Assembly: GCF_025961205.1 (NCBI RefSeq)
Contig: NZ_JAOQNH010000002.1
Span: 519,501 to 583,500, forward strand
DNA: 64,000 nucleotides
Reading direction: 5' to 3'
Source of the DNA: Azospirillum fermentarium
Lineage (GTDB): Bacteria > Pseudomonadota > Alphaproteobacteria > Azospirillales > Azospirillaceae
A model generated the notes under the pieces. That model was given only the letters and a program-made list of their open reading frames with translations, was not told where the DNA came from and did no database searches. Positions 24,687-34,475 of the stretch are shown here, one piece after another. Numbering within the stretch: position 1 is the stretch's first letter; every line of letters begins with the position of its first letter. The position numbers and the translations under genes are program-made.

Positions 24687-27137
24687 ATGATGAACCTCAC
24701 CGAATATCGCCGCACCTCCGCTCGCCTTTCCGACTATCTGCCATGGGCAGCGCTGGTTGGCCCAGGCATTGTGCTGAACAAGGATGGCAGCTTCCAGAGG
24801 ACCGCGAAGTTTCGCGGGCCGGATCTGGATTCTGCTGTCGCTGCCGAACTGGTTGCGGTCGCCGGTCGCATCAACAACGCCGTGCGCCGTCTGGGTTCGG
24901 GCTGGTCGATCTTCGTCGAGGCACAACGCTCCGAGGCCGCGACCTATCCCGACAGCAAGTTTCCAGATGCGGCCTCCGCACTGGTCGATGCGGAGCGCAA
25001 GGCCGGGTTCGAGGAAGCGGGCACACATTTCGTGTCCGGTTATTTCCTGACTTTCCTCTGGCTGCCGCCTGCAGAAGACGCCGCCCGTGCCGAAACCTGG
25101 CTCTATGAAGGTCGCGAACAATCTGGTGTCAATCCGCATGAGCTGCTGCGCGGCTTCATCGACCGCACCGACCGCGTGCTGTCGCTGCTCGACGGCTTCA
25201 TGCCGGAATGCCGCTGGCTGGATGATACCGGTACGCTGACCTATCTCCATTCCTCCATCTCCACCAACCGTCATCGCGTCCGCGTGCCCGAAGTGCCCAT
25301 GCACCTCGATGCGCTGCTGGCCGATCAGGCCCTGACCGGCGGACTGGAGCCGCGCCTTGGTGACGCGCATCTGCGCATCCTGACCATCATCGGCTTTCCT
25401 ACCGCGACTACGCCTGGCCTGCTCGACGAGATGAACCGGCTCGCGTTCCCGTATCGCTGGTCAACCCGCGCCATTCTGATGGACAAGACGGATGCAACGA
25501 AGCTCCTCACCAAAATCCGCCGCCAGTGGTTTGCCAAGCGCAAATCCATCGCCGCGATCCTCAAGGAGGTGATGACCAACGAACAATCGGCGCTGGTGGA
25601 TACCGATGCGTCCAACAAGGCGCTCGATGCCGACATGGCCTTGCAGGAACTCGGCGCTGACGTTGCCGGGATGGCCTATGTCACAGCGACCGTCACCGTC
25701 TGGGACATTGATCCGCGGATTGCCGACGAGAAGCTGCGTCTGATCGAGAAGATCATTCAGGGCCGCGATTTCACGGCCATGCCCGAAACCGTCAATGCCG
25801 TCGATGCCTGGCTCGGCTCGATCCCCGGACATGCCTACGCCAATGTCCGTCAGCCACCGATCTCGACGCTCAACCTTGCCCACATGATCCCGCTATCGGC
25901 CGTGTGGGCGGGGCCGGAACGGAACGAACACCTCGGAGCGCCCCCCTTGCTGTATGGCAAGACCGAAGGTTCGACGCCGTTCCGGCTTTCCCTTCATGTC
26001 GGCGACGTGGGCCATACCCTCGTCGTCGGCCCGACCGGCGCGGGCAAGTCCGTGCTGCTGGCGCTGATGGCGCTGCAATTCCGCCGCTATGAACGCAGCC
26101 AGATCTTCGCCTTCGATTTCGGGGGATCGATCCGCGCATCCGCGCTGGCCATGGGCGGCGACTGGCATGACCTCGGCGGCGGGTTGACCGAGGGATCGGA
26201 GGTGTCCGTCTCCCTGCAACCGCTAGCGCGAATTGGTGATGCTTATGAGCGGTCATGGGCCGCTGACTGGATCGCTGCGATCCTGATGCGTGAGGGCATG
26301 ACCATCACGCCGGAGGTGAAGGAGCATATCTGGACGGCGCTGACCTCGCTGGCATCTGCACCCGTCGGCGAGCGCACCATCACCGGCCTTGCTGTCCTGC
26401 TGCAATCGAATGACCTGAAGCAGGCGTTGCGACCATATTGCATCGGTGGTGCCTATGGCCGGTTGCTCGATGCCGAGGCCGAACACCTCGGCCACGCCGA
26501 TGTGCAAGCCTTCGAGATCGAGGGACTGGTCGGCACAGGAGCTGCGCCGGCTGTGCTGGCCTATCTGTTTCATCGGATCGGCGACCGGCTCGATGGTCGG
26601 CCAACCCTGCTTATCATCGACGAAGGTTGGCTGGCGCTGGATGATGAGGGGTTCGCCAACCAGCTCCGCGAATGGCTGAAGACGCTCAGGAAGAAGAACG
26701 CTTCCGTTATCTTCGCCACGCAGTCGCTCTCGGACATTGACGGGAGCAACATCGCGCCCGCCATCATCGAAAGCTGCCCGACACGGCTGCTTCTGCCGAA
26801 TGAACGGGCCATCGAGCCGCAGATCACTGCGATCTATCGGCGGTTCGGCCTCAATGACCGGCAGATCGAGATCCTCGCGCGGGCGACACCCAAGCGGGAC
26901 TATTACTGCCAGTCGCGCCGCGGCAACCGCCTGTTCGAGCTGGGCCTGTCCGAAGTCGGCCTCGCGCTCTGCGCCGCATCATCCAAAACCGATCAGACCC
27001 GCATTGCAGATCTCGTCGCCGAGCATGGGCAGGAGGGCTTCCTCGCCGCCTGGCTGCGCGATCGCGGCGTCGAATGGGCGGCGGAGCTGATCCCCGATCT
27101 CACCAATCTCATCCCCCAGACCGAAAAGGAGTCCTGA
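24687..27137 (+). CDS. trbE: TrbE, VirB4-type ATPase
   Basis: 816 residues. Walker A is VVGPTGAGKSVLLALMA near residue 449, Walker B is LLIIDEGWLAL near 650, and a later FATQSLSDI motif follows. VirB4 ATPases energise pilus assembly and substrate transfer. The start is a double ATG (24687 and 24690) 10 bp after trbD. Confidence 0.95.
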   Translation: MMNLTEYRRTSARLSDYLPWAALVGPGIVLNKDGSFQRTAKFRGPDLDSAVAAELVAVAGRINNAVRRLGSGWSIFVEAQRSEAATYPDSKFPDAASALVDAERKAGFEEAGTHFVSGYFLTFLWLPPAEDAARAETWLYEGREQSGVNPHELLRGFIDRTDRVLSLLDGFMPECRWLDDTGTLTYLHSSISTNRHRVRVPEVPMHLDALLADQALTGGLEPRLGDAHLRILTIIGFPTATTPGLLDEMNRLAFPYRWSTRAILMDKTDATKLLTKIRRQWFAKRKSIAAILKEVMTNEQSALVDTDASNKALDADMALQELGADVAGMAYVTATVTVWDIDPRIADEKLRLIEKIIQGRDFTAMPETVNAVDAWLGSIPGHAYANVRQPPISTLNLAHMIPLSAVWAGPERNEHLGAPPLLYGKTEGSTPFRLSLHVGDVGHTLVVGPTGAGKSVLLALMALQFRRYERSQIFAFDFGGSIRASALAMGGDWHDLGGGLTEGSEVSVSLQPLARIGDAYERSWAADWIAAILMREGMTITPEVKEHIWTALTSLASAPVGERTITGLAVLLQSNDLKQALRPYCIGGAYGRLLDAEAEHLGHADVQAFEIEGLVGTGAAPAVLAYLFHRIGDRLDGRPTLLIIDEGWLALDDEGFANQLREWLKTLRKKNASVIFATQSLSDIDGSNIAPAIIESCPTRLLLPNERAIEPQITAIYRRFGLNDRQIEILARATPKRDYYCQSRRGNRLFELGLSEVGLALCAASSKTDQTRIADLVAEHGQEGFLAAWLRDRGVEWAAELIPDLTNLIPQTEKES

Positions 27138-27139
27138 CC

Positions 27140-27922
27140 ATGACGATCCGTTTTTCCCGTTCCCGGGCCATGCTCATGGCGGCAACACTGCTCGCCGCGC
27201 CGCTTGCATTCTCGCCCATGCTGACCAGTCCGGCCCACGCACAGTTCGGTTTCGGCCGCATCGTCTATGACCCGACCAACTATGCGCAAAACCTGCTCAC
27301 GGCCGCGCGCACGCTGGAGCAGATCAACCACCAGATCACCTCGCTTCAGAACGAAGCGCAGATGCTCATCAATCAGGCGCGTAACCTGACCAGCCTGCCA
27401 TATTCCTCGCTCCAGACCTTGCAGCAGAGCGTCCAGCGCACCCAGCAGCTTCTGGCCCAGGCGCAGAACATCGCCTTCGACGTGCAGAACGTCGATCAGA
27501 TGTTCCAACAGAAATACGGCAATGTCTCGCTCTCTGCCACCGACACCCAGCTTGTCGAAGATGCCCGTTCGCGCTGGCAGAACACAGTTGGCGGTTTGCA
27601 GGATGCCATGCGCGTGCAGGCCGGCGTGGTCGGCAATATCGACACCAACCGCGCCGAAATGTCGGCCTTGATCGGCCAAAGCCAGAATGCCACCGGCGCC
27701 TTGCAGGCAACGCAGGCGGGCAATCAGCTTCTTGCTCTCCAGTCGCAGCAACTTTCCGACCTGATCGCGCTGATGTCGGCCAATGGCCGGTCCGAGGCGC
27801 TGATCGAGGCCGAGCGTGCCACCGCCGCCGAACAGGGCCGCGTGCAGCGCGAGCGCTTCCTGACACCGGGATCGGGCTACCAGCCCGGCAATGCCCGGAT
27901 GTTCGGCAACGGCAACAACTGA
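27140..27922 (+). CDS. trbJ: TrbJ, VirB5-like protein
   Basis: 260 residues with a signal peptide (cleavage near AHA-QFGFG). A long alpha-helical, Gln-rich body carries the TrbJ pattern VYDPTNYAQNLLTAARTLEQINHQI. It is probably a minor pilus-tip or periplasmic component. It starts 2 bp after the trbE stop. Confidence 0.92.
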   Translation: MTIRFSRSRAMLMAATLLAAPLAFSPMLTSPAHAQFGFGRIVYDPTNYAQNLLTAARTLEQINHQITSLQNEAQMLINQARNLTSLPYSSLQTLQQSVQRTQQLLAQAQNIAFDVQNVDQMFQQKYGNVSLSATDTQLVEDARSRWQNTVGGLQDAMRVQAGVVGNIDTNRAEMSALIGQSQNATGALQATQAGNQLLALQSQQLSDLIALMSANGRSEALIEAERATAAEQGRVQRERFLTPGSGYQPGNARMFGNGNN

Positions 27923-27942
27923 CCGGACAGGAGGAGCGCGAC

Positions 27943-28230
27943 ATGGACGGCAAGATGCTGGCACGGCTGGGCGCGATCATATTCGTGGCTATCGCCATCA
28001 CCGCCACGGTGATCGAAATGACCCGCGAGGATGAACCGGCGCAGAACCGTCCGGCTCCATCGCTTCAGCCCTCTGCCGATCCGCTGCGCCAGAGCCTGCG
28101 CCGTTGCCAGCAGTTAGGCGAGGCCGCCGTGAACGATCCCGGCTGCCTCGCCACCTGGGCCGAGAACCGTGACCGGTTCCTCGGCCGGACGCCGGTGCCC
28201 GCCGCCCCGCATCAGAACGGGGGAGAGTGA
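27943..28230 (+). CDS. TrbK-like entry exclusion protein
   Basis: 95 residues: an N-terminal membrane helix (about 6-24) and a C-terminal region with conserved C..LG..A..DPGCLATWAENR...F. This matches the alternative TrbK group located between trbJ and trbL. Such proteins probably block entry of a second copy of the element. It is not the lipoprotein form of RP4 TrbK. Confidence 0.82.
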   Translation: MDGKMLARLGAIIFVAIAITATVIEMTREDEPAQNRPAPSLQPSADPLRQSLRRCQQLGEAAVNDPGCLATWAENRDRFLGRTPVPAAPHQNGGE

Positions 28231-28233
28231 ACC

Positions 28234-29601
28234 ATGGGCGGCACCGGCGTCATCGACAATTTCCTGGGAGTCTTCACCAGCTACATCGACAGTGGCTTCG
28301 GTCTGCTTGGAGGTGAAGTCGCCTTCATCGCCACCACGCTGATCGTCATCGACGTGACGCTGGCGGCATTATTCTGGTCCTGGGGTGCAGATGACGACAT
28401 CATCGCCCGGCTGGTCAAGAAAACGCTGTTCGTGGGCGTCTTCGCCTATCTGATCGGCAACTGGAACAATCTCGCGCAGATCATCTTCGACAGCTTTGCG
28501 GGTCTGGGCCTCAAGGGGTCGGGCACCGGCTTTTCCGCCGCCGATCTGCTGCGGCCCGGCAAGGTGGCGCAGACCGGCCTTGATGCCGGTCGCCCGCTGC
28601 TCGAATCCATCTCCGACATGATGGGCTACTGGTCGTTCTTCGAGAACTTCATCCAGATCGCCTGCCTGATGTTCGCCTGGGTGCTGGTGCTGCTCGCCTT
28701 CTTCATTCTCGCCGTGCAGCTCTTCGTCACGCTGATCGAGTTCAAGCTGACCACGCTGGCCGGTTTTGTGCTGATCCCCTTCGGCCTGTTCGGCAAGACC
28801 GCCTTCATGGCCGAGCGCGTTCTCGGCAATGTCGTGTCCTCCGGCATCAAGGTGCTGGTTCTGGCCGTCATCATCGGTATCGGCTCGACGCTGTTTTCAC
28901 AGTTCACGGCAGGCTTCGGCGGCGTGACGCCGACCATCGACGATGCCATGGCAATCGTGCTGGCGGCCCTTTCCCTTCTCGGCCTCGGCATATTCGGTCC
29001 CGGCATCGCTTCCGGTCTCGTTTCCGGCGGCCCGCAGCTTGGCGCAGGTGCCGCCGTTGGAACCGGCCTTGCCGCAGGCGGCATGATGCTTGCCGGGGGT
29101 GCCGCCGCAGGGATGGCCGCGAAGGGAGGAGCCGCTGCGCTCTCTGGTGGAGCGGCTGCCGTTCGGGGTGGTGCCGCCGCCGCAGGTGCGGTGAGCGCCG
29201 CCTACAGTGTCGGTTCACTTGGCCAGTCCGGCGCTGCCGGTGTCGCCTCCGGTCTGGGCGGTGTTGCCCGTGCGGCAGGCTCCGCCGCCGCATCGCCCCT
29301 GAAGCGCGCGGCTTCCAAAGCCTCCGAAAGCATCAAGTCCAGCTTTTCTGATGGAGCGCGCGCCGGTTTCGGCGTCAGTGGCGGCTCTTCCACGGCTGGA
29401 ACAGTCGGAGGTGCGGGCGAGGCAGCAAGCGCGGCGGCGTCACCCGCCGCACAGGCTGGCGGCTCTCCGGCATGGGCAAGGCAGATGCAGCGCAAACAGA
29501 CACTCAGCCACGGCACGTCGATGGCCGCCCATGCCGTGCGCTCCGGCGACAGCCATGGCGGCGGCTCCTCCATCAATCTTTCTGAAAGTGACCGCTCATG
29601 A
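28234..29601 (+). CDS. trbL: TrbL, VirB6-like channel protein
   Basis: 455 residues with five to six membrane helices in residues 25-290 and a long Gly/Ala/Ser-rich C-terminal tail (about 290-455). TrbL is the polytopic inner-membrane core of P-type systems. The tail is low complexity and probably lies in cytoplasm or periplasm. The stop overlaps trbF (ATGA). Confidence 0.92.
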   Translation: MGGTGVIDNFLGVFTSYIDSGFGLLGGEVAFIATTLIVIDVTLAALFWSWGADDDIIARLVKKTLFVGVFAYLIGNWNNLAQIIFDSFAGLGLKGSGTGFSAADLLRPGKVAQTGLDAGRPLLESISDMMGYWSFFENFIQIACLMFAWVLVLLAFFILAVQLFVTLIEFKLTTLAGFVLIPFGLFGKTAFMAERVLGNVVSSGIKVLVLAVIIGIGSTLFSQFTAGFGGVTPTIDDAMAIVLAALSLLGLGIFGPGIASGLVSGGPQLGAGAAVGTGLAAGGMMLAGGAAAGMAAKGGAAALSGGAAAVRGGAAAAGAVSAAYSVGSLGQSGAAGVASGLGGVARAAGSAAASPLKRAASKASESIKSSFSDGARAGFGVSGGSSTAGTVGGAGEAASAAASPAAQAGGSPAWARQMQRKQTLSHGTSMAAHAVRSGDSHGGGSSINLSESDRS

Positions 29602-30287
29602 ACATCTTCAAACGTCCATCTGCCCATTACGGCAAATCGCCCGAACCCGAGACGCCCTATCAGAAAGCTGCCCAGGCATGGGACGAACGTATCGGTTCGG
29701 CCCGCGTGCAGGCAAAGAACTGGCGCATCATGGCCTTCGGCTCGCTGATCCTCTCGGCTGGTTTCGCCGCCGCCCTTGTCTGGCAATCGGCGCGCGGGAC
29801 GGTCGTGCCCTGGGTGGTGCAAGTCGATAATCTCGGCCAGTCGCAGGCCGTTGCGCCCGCCGTGGCTGACTATCGCCCGACCGATCCGCAGATTGCCTTC
29901 CATCTTGGCCGCTTCATCGAGCAGACGCGCTCGATCCCGTCTGACGCCATCATCGTGCGGCAGAACTGGCTGCGTGCCTATGAGTTCACCACGGATCGGG
30001 GTGCGGCAACTCTCAATGATTATGCCCGTGCCAATGACCCTTTCACCAAGGTCGGCAGGCAGCAAATTGCGGTCGAGGTGTCGTCGGTGATCCGCGCCTC
30101 GAATGACAGCTTCCGTGTCGCCTGGACGGAGCGCCATTACGAAAACGGCCAGCTCTCCACCACCGAACGCTGGACGGCGATCCTGACCATCGTGATCCAG
30201 ACGCCGCGCGATGCTGAACGTCTGCGTGCCAATCCGCTCGGCATCTACGTCAATGCGATTTCATGGTCGCGGGAGATGAGCCAATGA
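29598..30287 (+). CDS. trbF: TrbF, VirB8-like protein
   Basis: 229 residues: a cytoplasmic N-terminus, one membrane helix (about 38-58) and a periplasmic VirB8 domain with YRPTDPQIAFHLGRFIEQTRSIP and NWLRAYEFTT motifs. It links channel parts in the periplasm. Coupled to trbL and trbG by ATGA overlaps. Confidence 0.93.
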   Translation: MNIFKRPSAHYGKSPEPETPYQKAAQAWDERIGSARVQAKNWRIMAFGSLILSAGFAAALVWQSARGTVVPWVVQVDNLGQSQAVAPAVADYRPTDPQIAFHLGRFIEQTRSIPSDAIIVRQNWLRAYEFTTDRGAATLNDYARANDPFTKVGRQQIAVEVSSVIRASNDSFRVAWTERHYENGQLSTTERWTAILTIVIQTPRDAERLRANPLGIYVNAISWSREMSQ

Positions 30288-31297
30288 CCCGCAATATGGT
30301 CCGTGATTCCGGCTTGCCGGTTTTCCGTAAACCCGCTTTGGCGGCTTTGTTGCTGTCAGCGACCATGCTGGCCGGTTGCGCCACCAACCGCACCCCGCAG
30401 TTCAGCTATGATGCCGATGTACCCGCGTTGCCCGTGGTGCCGGCAGCCGTTACCGATGACCGCCCCCGGCCTTTGCACACGCCGCCGGCATGGACTGTGG
30501 CGCGCGGCGGGACCGTTGCAGCGACACCGACTGGCCGCGTCGAGAACGCCAATGCCGCCGCCCGTGTCGAACCACGGCGTGAGGGCTACTACAACGCCAT
30601 CCAGATCTACCCCTGGTCGGAAGGGGCGCTGTTTCAGGTCTATGCCGCACCGGGGCAGATCACGACAATCGCGCTTGAACCCGGCGAAAGCCTGACCGGC
30701 GCGGGACCGATTGCAGCAGGCGACACCGCCCGATGGATCATTGGCGATACAGAAAGTGGATCGGGTACAAGCCGCCGCGTCCATATCCTCGTCAAACCGA
30801 CCCGTGAGGATATTTCCACCAATCTTGTCATCAGCACGGATCGCCGCGTCTATCTCATTGAGCTTCGCGCCCGCGCGGCGCTCTATATGCCCGCTGTGGC
30901 CTGGGCCTATCCCGCGCTACCTGCCGGTCAGCGCGTGACCGTTCCGGCAGCCCCCATCATCCCTGTCGAGACGGCCCGCAACTATCGCTACGGACTGACT
31001 GGAGACACGCCACCGTGGCGCCCCATCTCCGTCTTCGACGACGGCCGCCGTGTCTATGTCGTCTTCCCGCGCGGCATTGTGCAGGGCGAGATGCCGCCGA
31101 TCTTCGTCATAGGCTCCGAGGGCGAAACGCAGATCGTCAACAGCCGCATTCACCAGAACATCCTGATCGTGGATCGCCTGTTCGGTGCTGCCGAACTGCG
31201 CCTTGGCAGCGGTGATCGCCAGCAAACCGTCAGGATCGTCCGCGTTGAACAAAGGCAGGCAGCCCAGCCCGCAAAAACCGGGGAGAATCCGTCATGA
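30284..31297 (+). CDS. trbG: TrbG, VirB9-like outer-membrane core lipoprotein
   Basis: 337 residues with a lipobox-like LAGC (about residue 33) and the VirB9 domain from residue 100 on. The C-terminal RYGLTGD...VFDDGRRVYVVFPRG segment is diagnostic. With TrbI it forms the outer-membrane core complex. Overlaps trbI by ATGA. Confidence 0.93.
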   Translation: MTRNMVRDSGLPVFRKPALAALLLSATMLAGCATNRTPQFSYDADVPALPVVPAAVTDDRPRPLHTPPAWTVARGGTVAATPTGRVENANAAARVEPRREGYYNAIQIYPWSEGALFQVYAAPGQITTIALEPGESLTGAGPIAAGDTARWIIGDTESGSGTSRRVHILVKPTREDISTNLVISTDRRVYLIELRARAALYMPAVAWAYPALPAGQRVTVPAAPIIPVETARNYRYGLTGDTPPWRPISVFDDGRRVYVVFPRGIVQGEMPPIFVIGSEGETQIVNSRIHQNILIVDRLFGAAELRLGSGDRQQTVRIVRVEQRQAAQPAKTGENPS

Positions 31298-32427
31298 GCG
31301 ACGAGACCACCACCAACGCGCCTCCTATGCGCCTGCGCGCCGAGCCGCCGCGCGTCACCCGCCTGTCACGCAAGATGCTGGCTGGCGTTGGAGCTGTCGC
31401 GCTCCTCGGCATTGGCGGCGCACTGATCTATGCGCTCCAGACCCGCGACATGGGTGGAAATGGCGAGGAACTCTATTCCACCGAGAACCGCCCCACAGCC
31501 GACGGGCTGGCTGGTCTGCCGCGCGATTATACCGGCCCCGTCCTGGGTCCAGCTTTGCCGGGCGACCTCGGCGGCCCGATCCTCGACGCCCAGAACAGGG
31601 GGCAGCCCGTTACGCCGCCGGTTATGGCAGCACCAGCCCGAGACCCCGCCGAGGAACGTCGTCTTGCCGAAGAGGAAGCTGCACGTCTTAGCACCGTGTT
31701 CTTCCAGTCGGGGCAGCGATCAGCGACGACACTTGGCTCCAATATGCCGGGCCTTGCGGGTCTTGACCTTGGCGATCAGCCCGCCACGCAGGACCGCCAT
31801 ACGGCATTTCTGAATGGTCCGGTGGATCGCCAGACCGTTGCCATGGATCGGATCATGGTGCCAGTGTCGCCCTATATCCTTCAGGCAGGGGCCGTGATCC
31901 CGGCTGCAATGATTACCGGCATCCGTTCGGATCTGCCTGGCCAGATCACCGCGCAGGTCACGGAAAATGTCTATGATAGCCCGACCGGCGCGCTGCTCCT
32001 GATCCCGCAGGGAACGCGCATCATCGGCCAGTATGACGCCGGTGTGCAGTTCGGCCAGCGCCGTGTGCTGCTGGTCTGGAACCGCCTGATCCTGCCCAAT
32101 GGCCGCTCGATCGTGCTGGAGCGCCAGCCCGGCGCGGACGCTTCCGGCTATGCCGGTCTGGAGGATGGCGTCGATTACCACTGGTGGGATCTGATGAAAG
32201 CAGCGGGCCTGTCCACGCTGCTCGGCATTGGCACGGAACTGGCGACCGACGACGAAGACCGTCTGATCCGCGCCATCCGCGACGGCGCACAGGACACCAT
32301 CAATCAGGCCGGGCAGCAAATCGTCCAGCGTCAGTTGCAGGTCGCGCCGACCTTGACCGTCCGACCGGGCTATCCCGTCAGGGTCATCGTCACCCGCGAC
32401 CTGGTACTCGAACCCTATAGGAACTGA
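31294..32427 (+). CDS. trbI: TrbI, VirB10-like core protein
   Basis: 377 residues: an N-terminal membrane helix (about 28-48), a proline-rich linker, and the VirB10 beta-barrel domain with PYILQAGAVIPAAMITGIRSDLPGQ and LLIPQGTRIIGQYD motifs. It spans both membranes in the core complex. Followed 2 bp later by the DUF2274 gene. Confidence 0.95.
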   Translation: MSDETTTNAPPMRLRAEPPRVTRLSRKMLAGVGAVALLGIGGALIYALQTRDMGGNGEELYSTENRPTADGLAGLPRDYTGPVLGPALPGDLGGPILDAQNRGQPVTPPVMAAPARDPAEERRLAEEEAARLSTVFFQSGQRSATTLGSNMPGLAGLDLGDQPATQDRHTAFLNGPVDRQTVAMDRIMVPVSPYILQAGAVIPAAMITGIRSDLPGQITAQVTENVYDSPTGALLLIPQGTRIIGQYDAGVQFGQRRVLLVWNRLILPNGRSIVLERQPGADASGYAGLEDGVDYHWWDLMKAAGLSTLLGIGTELATDDEDRLIRAIRDGAQDTINQAGQQIVQRQLQVAPTLTVRPGYPVRVIVTRDLVLEPYRN

Positions 32428-32429
32428 CC

Positions 32430-32651
32430 ATGACAAAGCTGAAACTCGGCCCAGTCGTTGAAGACAAACCCGTCAAAGTGACGGTTGAACTGCCGGGCAC
32501 GCTCCACCGTGATCTGATCGCCTATGCAGAGGTGCTGGCCCGCGAAAGTGGCCAGCCCGCTGCTGATCCCGTCCGGCTTATCGTGCCGATGCTGGAGCGT
32601 TTCATTGCCACGGACCGTGGCTTCGCGAAGGCTCGAAGGGGCAGAGGATAA
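32430..32651 (+). CDS. DUF2274 family protein
   Basis: 73 residues matching the family (KLGP..EDKPVKVTVELPGTLHRDLIAYAEVLARE). The strand-helix-helix pattern resembles ribbon-helix-helix DNA-binding proteins, so it may regulate the trb operon. It is a constant last gene of this operon type. Confidence 0.85.
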   Translation: MTKLKLGPVVEDKPVKVTVELPGTLHRDLIAYAEVLARESGQPAADPVRLIVPMLERFIATDRGFAKARRGRG

Positions 32652-32678
32652 GAAGATACGATAACGGCGACATTGAAC

Positions 32679-32709
32679 GGTAACGTCATCAATGTTAGTG
32701 TGCGTTACC
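32679..32709. promoter_or_regulatory. inverted repeat ggtaacg/cgttacc before the four-gene cargo operon
   Basis: Perfect 7-bp arms (32679-32685 and 32703-32709) with a 17-bp gap end exactly at the start codon of the winged-helix gene. Binding there would block its transcription or translation, which suggests autorepression. Confidence 0.45.
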
Positions 32710-33717
32710 ATGTTAGGAAAAGATCTCGATATAAGTGATTCGCAGTTTCTGGAAGCGCTGGAGCGCTATCTGGAAGAACTGCTTCATGCTCGCATCGTTG
32801 TTCGTGCATTCGAGGGTACGCGCAGCTTGCCGTCGTTTGTCGGGCGAGCTTACAGGCTTTATGAAACATATATTCTCGGGCACCACTGCATCATCGCTGC
32901 CAAGCTCGGAGATACAGGTACACCGGCAGATATCGCTAAGCACATCGACATCATCCGCAATGTCACCGACGCCACGGTGGTTTTCGCGACCATGAGCATT
33001 ACCGCGCACAACAGGGCGCGGCTAATCGGTCAAGGTGTCCCCTTCATAGTTCCTGGCAACCAGCTTTACATCCCGGATTTGGCGATCGACCTACGCGAAC
33101 ATTTTCGTGCCCCACGCCGCCGGCAAGTGGCAGGACTATCGCCCGCTGCTCAAACGGTTCTTTTCCATCACATTCTGCATCTCGACAGGAATTTGGCAAC
33201 GCCGTCCGCCTTAGCCGAACGGCTGCATTATTCGGCAATGTCAATCGGCCGAGCGTTCGATGACCTGGTGGCCGCCCGTCTCGCTGAAACCGTCAGACAT
33301 GGGAAAGAGAGGCACATTAGCTTCAAGGCGGAAGGGCGACGCCTCCTGGAGGAAGCGACACCACATCTCCGCAGTCCGGTTCGTTCCATGAAATTCGTGC
33401 GTGGGAGCGCCTTCAGCGCACACCTGAAGTTGGCAGGGGAAACGGCGCTATCCCACCTCACGGAGCTGGCTAGCCCCCGTATCGACACTTTCGCCGTCGC
33501 CGCCAGCGACTGGAAAGCGATTTCGCAGGCGGCTGACCTTGTTGAAACTGACCGCGAAGAAGCCGACTGCATCATCGAGACGTGGTCCTACGATCCAGCC
33601 GCCTTGTCCGACACAAACACCGTGGACGTCCTGTCCTTGTACGCACAATTCCGGGATCATCGCGACGAGCGTGTCGCCATGGCTGCGGATCGACTTTTGG
33701 AGAAACTACCTTGGTAG
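32710..33717 (+). CDS. winged-helix protein, probable regulator/antitoxin of a four-gene system
   Basis: 335 residues. A central MarR-like winged helix lies at about 145-220 (SPAAQTVLFHHIL...ALAERLHYSAMSIGRAFDDLVAARLAE, then a wing with GKERHISF). The N-terminal 140 residues are of unknown fold with an IVPGNQLYIPDL strand pair. It precedes and overlaps an AbiEii-like nucleotidyltransferase, the arrangement of type IV toxin-antitoxin pairs in which the first gene is a winged-helix antitoxin and autorepressor. AbiEi proper carries its helix-turn-helix at the N-terminus, so this is not a standard AbiEi. An ATG 18 bases upstream is an alternative start. Confidence 0.7.
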   Translation: MLGKDLDISDSQFLEALERYLEELLHARIVVRAFEGTRSLPSFVGRAYRLYETYILGHHCIIAAKLGDTGTPADIAKHIDIIRNVTDATVVFATMSITAHNRARLIGQGVPFIVPGNQLYIPDLAIDLREHFRAPRRRQVAGLSPAAQTVLFHHILHLDRNLATPSALAERLHYSAMSIGRAFDDLVAARLAETVRHGKERHISFKAEGRRLLEEATPHLRSPVRSMKFVRGSAFSAHLKLAGETALSHLTELASPRIDTFAVAASDWKAISQAADLVETDREEADCIIETWSYDPAALSDTNTVDVLSLYAQFRDHRDERVAMAADRLLEKLPW

Positions 33718-34475
33718 CTGGCATTGATAAATTTCAGAAGTACTTCGCTGGCCATGAGGACCACTACGCCATCATCGGCGGGGCGGCCTGTGACCTCCTG
33801 TTCGATGAAGCCGGTCTCGATTTCAGGGCTACCAAGGATATCGACATGGTGCTCTGCGTTGAGGTGGTCGATGCCGCTTTCGGCACAGCCTTCAAAGCGT
33901 TTCTGGATGCGGGTGGCTACCAGGCACGCGAGCGCAGCACCGGCGACAAGGAATTCTACCGCTTCCACAAACCGTCGGATCAGAGCTTCCCCTTCATGAT
34001 TGAGCTGTTTTCCCGCAGGCCGGGCACCCTCAACCTTCCGGAAAATGCGGAACTCACCCCCATCCCGGTTGAGGAAGACATCGTCAGCCTCTCGGCCATT
34101 CTGCTCGACGACGGATATTATGAAGCGTTGCAGTCCGCGAAGCGGAAGATCGAGGGCGTAACCGTCATCGATGAAACACTTCTCATCCCATTCAAGGCGC
34201 GGGCATTTCTCGATCTGTCCGCACGGGCCGAAGCCGGGGACAGGATCGACAGCAAAAACATCAAGAAGCACCGCAATGATGTACTTCGTCTGACCCAGCT
34301 TCTGCCTGGCGATGCCTCGATCACCTTGCCCGATCAAATTCGCGACGACATGCGACGCTTCCTTGATCTGGCAGCGGCGGACGACACTCTTGATCCAAAA
34401 GCGCTCAACGTGCCGTTTACCCGCGACGAGGCGATTGCCCTTCTCAGGTCTGTTTACAAGTTGGTCGATGCATGA
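33711..34475 (+). CDS. nucleotidyltransferase-fold protein (AbiEii-like)
   Basis: 254 residues from a TTG with GGAG 8 bases upstream, overlapping the previous stop by seven bases. The minimal nucleotidyltransferase signature is present: YAIIGGAACDLL (residues 19-30) with the GG motif, followed by ATKDIDMVL (40-48) with the metal-binding Asp pair. The C-terminal half is helical, as in AbiEii/AbiGii toxins, which modify tRNA or proteins by adding nucleotides. The target here is unknown. It could be a toxin, or a modifying enzyme that tags the nuclease or ATPase of the same operon. Confidence 0.7.
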   Translation: MVAGIDKFQKYFAGHEDHYAIIGGAACDLLFDEAGLDFRATKDIDMVLCVEVVDAAFGTAFKAFLDAGGYQARERSTGDKEFYRFHKPSDQSFPFMIELFSRRPGTLNLPENAELTPIPVEEDIVSLSAILLDDGYYEALQSAKRKIEGVTVIDETLLIPFKARAFLDLSARAEAGDRIDSKNIKKHRNDVLRLTQLLPGDASITLPDQIRDDMRRFLDLAAADDTLDPKALNVPFTRDEAIALLRSVYKLVDA

